Source: DASXRC01 sp036506795 (lineage in GTDB: Bacteria; Actinomycetota; Actinomycetes; Mycobacteriales; Micromonosporaceae). Taken from it: 63,573 nucleotides of DNA. Below, in pieces: positions 60,101 through 63,573 of the stretch. The number at the start of each line of letters is the position of its first letter. Within the stretch, counting starts at the first letter, position 1. A program made the translations under genes and the position numbers. The notes under the pieces are model-generated. The model did no database searches, was not told the origin of the DNA, and was given only the letters and a program-made list of their open reading frames with translations. Location of the stretch: the NCBI GenBank assembly GCA_036506795.1, contig DASXRC010000047.1, positions 1 through 63,573 of the forward strand. Direction: 5' to 3'.

Positions 60101-60663
60101 TCCATCACGGCGGCCAGGTCCGACCACGCCTCCTCCTCCCCCATGCGCGCCGGTGCGATCCTCTTCGTCGGCCCGCTCAGCCCGGCCGCCAGCACGATGG
60201 CCAGCACCGCCATCGCGACCCCGGCCGGCCACCACACCGCGAACGCGGCGCCGATGGACAACACCCCGACGGCCAGGGACTGCGCGATCCGTACGCCGCT
60301 GCCGCGCAGCTCGGAGGCGACCTGGTAGACGTCTCCGTCGATCCGGTCCAGCAGCTCACCGACCGGGGTCGTCTCCAGCGTCGGTAGGTCCTGCCCGAAC
60401 GCGACCCGGCACAACCGGCGGCGGACGTCGGCGGCCCAGTCGGCGGTCAGCCCGGCGGCCAGCAGGCCCACCGCGAGGTCGCTGATGACCGCCGCGACCA
60501 GCGCCGCGGCGAGCACGATGAACAGCGCGGACGAGCGGTGCACGAGCACCGGCCCGGCCAACGCCGACGCGGCGGCCTGCCCGCCGGCTCCGAGCACGAT
60601 CAGGCAGGCCACGGCGGCCGTACGGCGCGGTGACGTGGCCCACAGATCGCGGAGCAGGCGCAT
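57127..60663 (-). CDS. Fused ABC exporter with two TMD-NBD modules
   Basis: A 1178-residue protein with two ABC exporter halves in one chain. Half 1: six spans, Walker A GRTGSGKST, LSAGQ in place of LSGGQ, Walker B VVILDEATARLD and the H-loop IVIAHRLSS, so an intact ATPase site. Half 2: Walker A GRVGSGKSS, LSGGQLQRLALARAL, Walker B LLIADDVSSALD with Asp for the catalytic Glu, and VVGSTSKRA with no H-loop His, so a degenerate site. Such asymmetry is known from heterodimeric exporters. The ATG follows a GGGGA stretch. Substrate unknown; a drug, peptide or lipid exporter is likely. Confidence 0.87.
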   Translation of the reverse strand: MRLLRDLWATSPRRTAAVACLIVLGAGGQAAASALAGPVLVHRSSALFIVLAAALVAAVISDLAVGLLAAGLTADWAADVRRRLCRVAFGQDLPTLETTPVGELLDRIDGDVYQVASELRGSGVRIAQSLAVGVLSIGAAFAVWWPAGVAMAVLAIVLAAGLSGPTKRIAPARMGEEEAWSDLAAVMEEAIHGQDDIRTSLARPYVLRLYARRASRVLARGRRVWTMSARVTAIASGVTRAGIAAVVLGGAWALAAGRVDGARLTAIWLLALAFGGTVEHVSRMVPELQYALGAWGRVQLLAAARQEPSGGAAPADGDLSVRGLTFRYAAGQPEAGRRPALRDVSVTFNRGRSYALIGRTGSGKSTLAKVLTRAVDVPRGTVFLAGADLLDLDVEGLRRWIAVVPQRTEILAGTLAENIALFDPDLLDAADRAVHQLGLTSWVADLPDGMRTRLGDGGHVLSAGQEQLVAFARILVRDPHVVILDEATARLDPLTEARVQRATERLLRDRIGIVIAHRLSSVRRCDEVVVLADGEVVEAGPLRASQRFARLLASSRVSAPTDSSARVGVGVGTSGALVMASVSDPASVSDPVLAGAVATAVVEDDRPVPPKVEPPPLPTPARARTVREIFRLMMNDARFGLGAVAMFLVMVLLGLDGSLLPWWWADLVDGSGGVFWPAFGIVAGLLVVVPVPYYTGKWFPEWWVRQMLRISLRLVHGQTGARRVSSHTPAEVVAQGGDTERVVILADNLIDQFISVFVLVTMTVVSGSPVPALFFAGTVLVSGLAATLFGPRLERAARKTVAARAAFATALVSALSAARTVKLAGATRPVLAHLARLDAARSDRQRREISVQVWSRSTPSVVSGLLPVGAWALFLSGGLSPGATLVAVATLGAARWFAWTTASLVSQLPSARVWTRRTVAMSGLGAYSAAVPGVDLSAGTAPAPATAPRHPLRRLDLVRFSAVHEDGTVGARDIDLTVIRGQLVLLVGRVGSGKSSLLRALAGIVHHTGTLLWNGQPVTEPELFLRPNQVGYVAQLPRVLSGTIADNIALGHERDAEGAVSTAQLEHDLAAAGAGLGLLIGHKGTRLSGGQLQRLALARALAPRTELLIADDVSSALDVTTELQLWRALRKHGVTVVGSTSKRAALSQADHVVVLLAGEAVAQGTWQELEDRWGHLAG

Positions 60664-60957
60664 GAGGAGATCCCCGACGGTAAGGAGGAGACTCCAGCCT
60701 GCGCCGAGACACCGTGATCGCTCAACGCAATATCCACAACGCGGGCGCGGGCGGGTCGCGCCGGCCGGCGGCCTACATGTTGGTACGTTGCGAGACCGGC
60801 ACGGGGTGCAGGCCAGCACGAGAACGGGCGAGCCACTCCCCCTGCGGCCACATTGGACGGTCGTCGCTACAGTGTGGCGGCCCCGGACCAGCGCCCGCGT
60901 TCAAACTCCCGCGCGGCCTCGTCGCGGCGGCCCAGCTTGGCGGCGCGGCACGGGCCG
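60664..60957. other. Upstream region of the ABC exporter gene, no clear gene
   Basis: A 294-bp stretch between the reverse ABC exporter start and the end of the small membrane gene. One reverse frame (60867-60957) reads LGRRDEAAREFERG, TPR-like, but has no start. Otherwise GC-rich with no promoter, hairpin or RNA that I recognise. Confidence 0.4.
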
Positions 60958-61278
60958 TCACCAACCCCTCGAACGAGCCGGGTCGGACTCGACACCTCCC
61001 CTGCGACTCGGTTCGACCGCCTCACGCCGGTGCCGGGTCATCGCGACACCCCGCACCGCCACGAGCGCGATGACCAGCCACACCGTGTTGACCGCGGCCG
61101 AGGGCCACGTCCGGTGCGCCACCGCGTTCACGGCCAGGCCGACCGACCCGGCGAGGTTCAGCAGCTGGTACGCCCATCCGGCCCTGATCCGGCCCGCCGA
61201 CAGCAGGCCGTAGCCAGCCAGTAGAGCAACCGCGCCGAGCCAGCCGGCCACGTCGGAGACCACCACGACGTCAATCAC
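60958..61278 (-). CDS. CBU_0592-family small membrane protein
   Basis: A 106-residue membrane protein with three spans: VAGWLGAVALLAGYGLLSAG, YQLLNLAGSVGLAVNAVAH and AAVNTVWLVIALVAVRG. The conserved GWxGA, YQLLNxxG and W...A.(N)xxW pattern fits the CBU_0592 family, of unknown function. The last 20 residues are a charged tail. The GTG start overlaps the end of the cyclase gene by 8 nt, so the two are coupled. Confidence 0.75.
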   Translation of the reverse strand: MIDVVVVSDVAGWLGAVALLAGYGLLSAGRIRAGWAYQLLNLAGSVGLAVNAVAHRTWPSAAVNTVWLVIALVAVRGVAMTRHRREAVEPSRRGGVESDPARSRGW

Positions 61279-62194
61279 CCAGCAGCGCGTACGCCCGAAC
61301 CGGGAACGTCGAGAACCCGCGGACCCGCGGCGGCGCGGCGTGCAGGCGCGCACCGGTCACCGGCACCCGGTCGAGGCCGGTCAGGTGCTCGAGCACCGGG
61401 ATCCCCGCGGCGAGCAGGATCGAATGGGCGGGCCTCGCGGGGTCCTGCGCGTCGTCGATGTTCACGCTGTCGATGCCGACGAGCCGTGCGCCGGCGTCGG
61501 CGAGGAGCCGGGCGGCCGGCTCACTCAGGTAGGGCGCCGACCCGCCGTACGCGTCGCTGCCCCAGTGCCGGTCCCATCCGGTGTGCAGCAGCACCGCCGC
61601 GCCGGCGACGTCGACGGCGCCTAACGCGGCCGGCCCGATGCCCCGCTCCGCGCTGTCGGCCAGCCGGACCACGACGGCCGGTAGGTCGGCGATCGACTCG
61701 AGCGGTAGCCCGGCCAGGTCGGCGGCGCCCGGATACCGGTGGTGCGGGCTGTCGACGTAGGTGCCGGTGTTGCCGACCATGCTGATGCGGTCTATCGCGA
61801 ACTCGGTGCCCGGGGCGTACCGCCCGCGGGAGTCGGCGTGCGTCATGTGCGGCGTGATCTCCGGGCCGGGCAGGCCCGGGTACGTGGTCATGCCCGCGAC
61901 GATCTCGTGGCTGAGCTCGACCAGGTGTCGCGCTCCCCCACCGGCCGGCCGCGACCCGTCGGCCGGGCCGCCCCGCGAGCCCTTGTGCGGCTCGGCCGCC
62001 ACCCGGATGCCGGACAGCCGCACCCGGTCGACCATCAGCAGGCCGAGGTGGCGGACGAACAGGTCGACCAGCTCCTCCTCGGTGACGTGCGCGCCCGGCA
62101 CGTCCAGTCGAAAGCCCTGGGCCTGCAGGCCGCCGCCGTTGAGGAAGCTGACATCGGCGTCGAACGACGCGCGGTATTCGGTCACGCCGACCAT
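61271..62194 (-). CDS. Cyclase family protein (kynurenine formamidase-like) with an extra N-terminal domain
   Basis: A 307-residue protein. From about residue 90, LVELSHEIVAGMTTYPGLPGPEIT begins the cyclase fold (PF04199). The metal motif, usually HxGTHxDAPxH, reads NTGTYVDSPHHRYPG, so its first His is Asn and the third residue is Tyr. GIDSVNIDD and PVLEHLTGLDRVP match the later blocks. Residues 1-78 (FDADVSFLNGGGLQAQGFRL, LVDLFVRHLGLLMVDRVRLS) are a separate small domain. Family members hydrolyse N-formylkynurenine or cyclic amides and esters. It is divergent from a LysR gene, its probable regulator. Confidence 0.8.
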   Translation of the reverse strand: MVGVTEYRASFDADVSFLNGGGLQAQGFRLDVPGAHVTEEELVDLFVRHLGLLMVDRVRLSGIRVAAEPHKGSRGGPADGSRPAGGGARHLVELSHEIVAGMTTYPGLPGPEITPHMTHADSRGRYAPGTEFAIDRISMVGNTGTYVDSPHHRYPGAADLAGLPLESIADLPAVVVRLADSAERGIGPAALGAVDVAGAAVLLHTGWDRHWGSDAYGGSAPYLSEPAARLLADAGARLVGIDSVNIDDAQDPARPAHSILLAAGIPVLEHLTGLDRVPVTGARLHAAPPRVRGFSTFPVRAYALLGD

Positions 62195-62203
62195 CCTCGC
62201 TCA

Positions 62204-62252
62204 CGCTATGGGTTTAGCGGTAGCGAATCCTGTTACATCCTGCCGGTAGCAT
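62204..62252. promoter_or_regulatory. Divergent cyclase-LysR promoter with a palindrome
   Basis: CGCTA and TAGCG are inverted 12 nt apart (62204-62225), a LysR-type site layout. TAGCAT (62247-62252) stands 6 nt before the LysR ATG, and reverse-strand TAGCGT stands 8 nt before the cyclase ATG. The 64-bp gap thus holds both -10 boxes and a likely operator. Confidence 0.45.
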
Positions 62253-62258
62253 CGCTTC

Positions 62259-63170
62259 ATGCAGCTTGATCCGCGTCGGCTCGCGGTTCTCCGCGCGGTC
62301 GCCGACGCCGGCGGCGTCCTCGCCGCGGCGAGCGTGCTGCGCCTGACGCCGTCCGCGGTGTCCCAGCACATCGTCCGGCTCGAGGCCGAGACCGGCTTGA
62401 CCCTGCTCGACCGGTCCCGGCTCGGCGGCCGACGGGCCGCCGGCCTCACCGCCGCGGGCCGACTGCTGGCCGGGCACGCCGGCCGGATCGCGGAGGTGCT
62501 GGCCGACGCCGAACGGGACCTCGCCGCGCTCACCGGACAGGTGACCGGCCCGGTCGTCGTCGGCGCGTTCCCCACCGCGATCTGGCACCTGGTCGCGCCG
62601 GCAGCCGCCAACGTTCAGATGCGCATCCCGGCGGTCACGGTACGGGTACGACAGATCGAGCCGGAGCCCGGCAAGGCGGCTCTGCGCGCCGGCGCATTGG
62701 ACCTGCTCATCGACGAGGCCGACGCCGAGCAACCGACGGCCCAACCGCCGGGGCTGCGCGCAACCCGGCTGCTGGAGGACCCGTACCGCCTCGCCGTCCC
62801 AGCCAGCTGGGGCCCGGTCGCCGACCTCGAGGCGCTGCTGTCCCGGCCGTGGGTGGACGGTCCGCCCGGCTCGGCCGCTCGGCGCGCGCTGGACCGGATC
62901 GCGGCGCACCACGACGTCACGCTCGACCGGGTGCACGAGTGCCTCGAGTTCCCGGCCGCGCTGGCGATCGTCGCGGCCGGGCTTGCTGTCGCGGTCGTGC
63001 CCGCTCTCGCCCTGTCCGGCCAACGGGCCGACGATCCTCCGGCCATCCGGCTGCTCGACGCGCCCGTCCTGGGCGCCCGGCGACTGCACCTTGTCCACCG
63101 CCGGGGCCGGCACGAGCCCAGCCCGGCCGCTCGGCTCGTCGCCGATGCGATCGGCGCCAGGGCCGCTTGA
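62259..63170 (+). CDS. LysR-family transcription regulator
   Basis: A 303-residue regulator. PRRLAVLRAVADAGGVLAAASVLRLTPSAVSQHIVRLEAETGLTLLDR-type sequence is the winged helix-turn-helix, and the rest is the two-lobed effector domain from GPVVVGAFPTAIWHLV. The effector part is somewhat shorter than average. The ATG follows TAGCAT by 6 nt, leaderless. It probably controls the divergent cyclase gene. Confidence 0.91.
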   Translation: MQLDPRRLAVLRAVADAGGVLAAASVLRLTPSAVSQHIVRLEAETGLTLLDRSRLGGRRAAGLTAAGRLLAGHAGRIAEVLADAERDLAALTGQVTGPVVVGAFPTAIWHLVAPAAANVQMRIPAVTVRVRQIEPEPGKAALRAGALDLLIDEADAEQPTAQPPGLRATRLLEDPYRLAVPASWGPVADLEALLSRPWVDGPPGSAARRALDRIAAHHDVTLDRVHECLEFPAALAIVAAGLAVAVVPALALSGQRADDPPAIRLLDAPVLGARRLHLVHRRGRHEPSPAARLVADAIGARAA

Positions 63171-63181
63171 CAGGGTGGGTC

Positions 63182-63283
63182 ATGGTTTCGCTCGGCGTAG
63201 CGGCCGGCGTCCTGCCGACCGGTGGCCTGCTCAGCACCGGTGCGGTCATGGTGATACGCCGCCGGCGCGGTCGGCTCGGCTAG
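63182..63283 (+). CDS. Possible 33-residue membrane peptide
   Basis: Starts ATG and reads a hydrophobic stretch (LGVAAGVLPTGGLLSTGAVMV) followed by IRRRRGRLG, the pattern of a single-span protein with a basic cytoplasmic end. The ATG is 9 nt after the LysR stop; GGGTGGG upstream is a weak ribosome site. Evidence is only the pattern. Confidence 0.35.
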   Translation: MVSLGVAAGVLPTGGLLSTGAVMVIRRRRGRLG

Positions 63284-63293
63284 TTCTCGCAGC

Positions 63294-63407
63294 ATGGGTA
63301 GCCTGGCGTCCGTGGTGAAGGCCCTGTGCTGCTCGATGCTGCTGTTCGTCGCGATCGGCGCGTACGCGATCTGGCTCCGCCGCCGCCGAAGCGGCTCGGC
63401 CCGCTGA
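63294..63407 (+). CDS. Possible 37-residue single-span membrane peptide
   Basis: Reads VKALCCSMLLFVAIGAYAIW followed by LRRRRSGSAR, again one span with a basic end, with two adjacent Cys. It starts 10 nt after the previous small ORF. No clear ribosome site. Twin small membrane ORFs of this kind may be a duplication, but the sequences are not alike. Confidence 0.35.
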   Translation: MGSLASVVKALCCSMLLFVAIGAYAIWLRRRRSGSAR

Positions 63408-63433
63408 CGCTCCCCGTCGATCAAGCGCTCCGC

Positions 63434-63445
63434 CGTCGATCATGG
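63434..63445. repeat. Single end of the palindromic intergenic element (copy C)
   Basis: CGTCGATCATGG followed by ACTTGTTGTCG matches the right-end sequence of copies A and B in the reverse sense. A second, partial GTCGATCA lies at about 63418. No matching inverted end is seen before the edge fragment. Confidence 0.5.
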
Positions 63446-63479
63446 ACTTGTTGTCGGCTCTCCTGCTTGATGTGTGGGC

Positions 63480-63573
63480 TTAGGCGGGGGAGCCCCGCCC
63501 TGGGAGTTCGATCCGGTAGCCGCCGAGGTGAAGTTTGATCAGGGCGATGAGTGCGGCGGCGGTGTGGAACCCG
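63480..63573 (-). CDS. C-terminal edge fragment, transposase-like
   Basis: The reverse strand reads GFHTAAALIALIKLHLGGYR and ten further residues to a TAA. The short run after a conserved-looking HTAAALIALI resembles the end of DDE transposases, and it lies directly beside intergenic repeats at the edge of the conserved gene block. Too little is present to name a family or find inverted ends. Confidence 0.35.
   Translation of the reverse strand, partial: GFHTAAALIALIKLHLGGYRIELPGRGSPA

Noticed and set aside
57127..60663. Identification as CydDC, because cydAB lies nearby
   Set aside because: It is 3.6 kb away on the other strand with other genes between, and the sequence shows no feature specific to CydDC.
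60867..60957. TPR-like reading (LGRRDEAAREFERG) on the reverse strand as a gene
   Set aside because: It has no start codon, fewer than 30 codons and no continuation, so at most a remnant of a sigma-factor or TPR gene.
1..63573. tRNA, rRNA and known riboswitches
   Set aside because: No acceptor/T-arm pattern such as GTTCGAATCC in an intergenic region, and no recognisable cobalamin or lysine riboswitch before the kam operon, although B12 enzymes are encoded there.

Overview
The window is about 63.6 kb of very GC-rich DNA with strong third-position G/C bias and frequent GTG starts. It carries a complete Pup-proteasome gene set, tatAC, rbpA and a helY-type helicase. Together these indicate an actinobacterium; the mixture of genes and the short palindromic intergenic repeats suggest the Micromonosporaceae (inference). 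No rRNA or tRNA gene and no CRISPR array was seen.

Layout. 1-2163: reverse-strand sugar genes (edge fragment, NAD-epimerase, DegT/DnrJ aminotransferase). 2290-3483: L-2-hydroxyglutarate oxidase. 3555-7456: dop, pup, prcB, prcA. 7529-11927: a second epimerase and the full dTDP-L-rhamnose set (rmlD and rmlB reverse, rmlA and rmlC forward), lying between prcA and pafA. 11961-16821: pafA, a small membrane protein, a reverse DUF3866 gene, pafB and pafC. 16997-23244: small membrane protein, tatA, tatC, a diacylglycerol-kinase-like gene, a reverse HAD phosphatase and helY, broadly the pafABC-tatAC-helY order known in mycobacteria. 23394-29315: MHYT sensor, 5'-3' exonuclease, M24 peptidase, acyl-CoA dehydrogenase, a decayed YciI-like gene next to an 85-bp palindromic element, Lrp regulator, histidine phosphatase, CsbD.

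29382-37581 is a lysine-aminomutase cluster. kamA (lysine 2,3-aminomutase) diverges from kdd, an amidohydrolase gene, kamD, kamE, a hotdog-fold kal-like gene and a MutL-type probable reactivase, most of them overlapping by 4 nt. It would move the amino groups of lysine and begin its breakdown to CoA esters. The cleavage enzyme (kce) and CoA-transferase are not in the window. 38098-41520: lnt, ppm1, fxsA and reverse rbpA, the last with a SigR-like promoter. 41753-50902: mixed accessory genes (broken nucleotidyltransferase, two MFS transporters, ArsR/SRPBCC pair, methyltransferase behind a tiny deleted PRPP-synthetase leader, AidB-like dehydrogenase, GDPD, HTH protein, acyltransferase). 51062-53530: cydAB behind a BlaI-like palindrome. 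53555-63573: DUF6319-like protein, bcp, SDR, lipoprotein, a 1178-residue fused ABC exporter, cyclase/small membrane pair with divergent LysR, small ORFs and a transposase-like edge fragment.

Regulatory style. At least fourteen starts sit 6-7 nt after a TANNNT -10 box and so look leaderless. Three such or coupled starts open very small ORFs (before dop, between pafB and pafC, and before the methyltransferase) that end in an ATGA/GTGA overlap with the next gene. These leader ORFs, the 85-bp palindrome, a triple 24-nt hairpin repeat after pafC, a 17-bp tandem repeat between cydA and cydB, and the amidohydrolase embedded in the lysine operon are the most unusual things seen.
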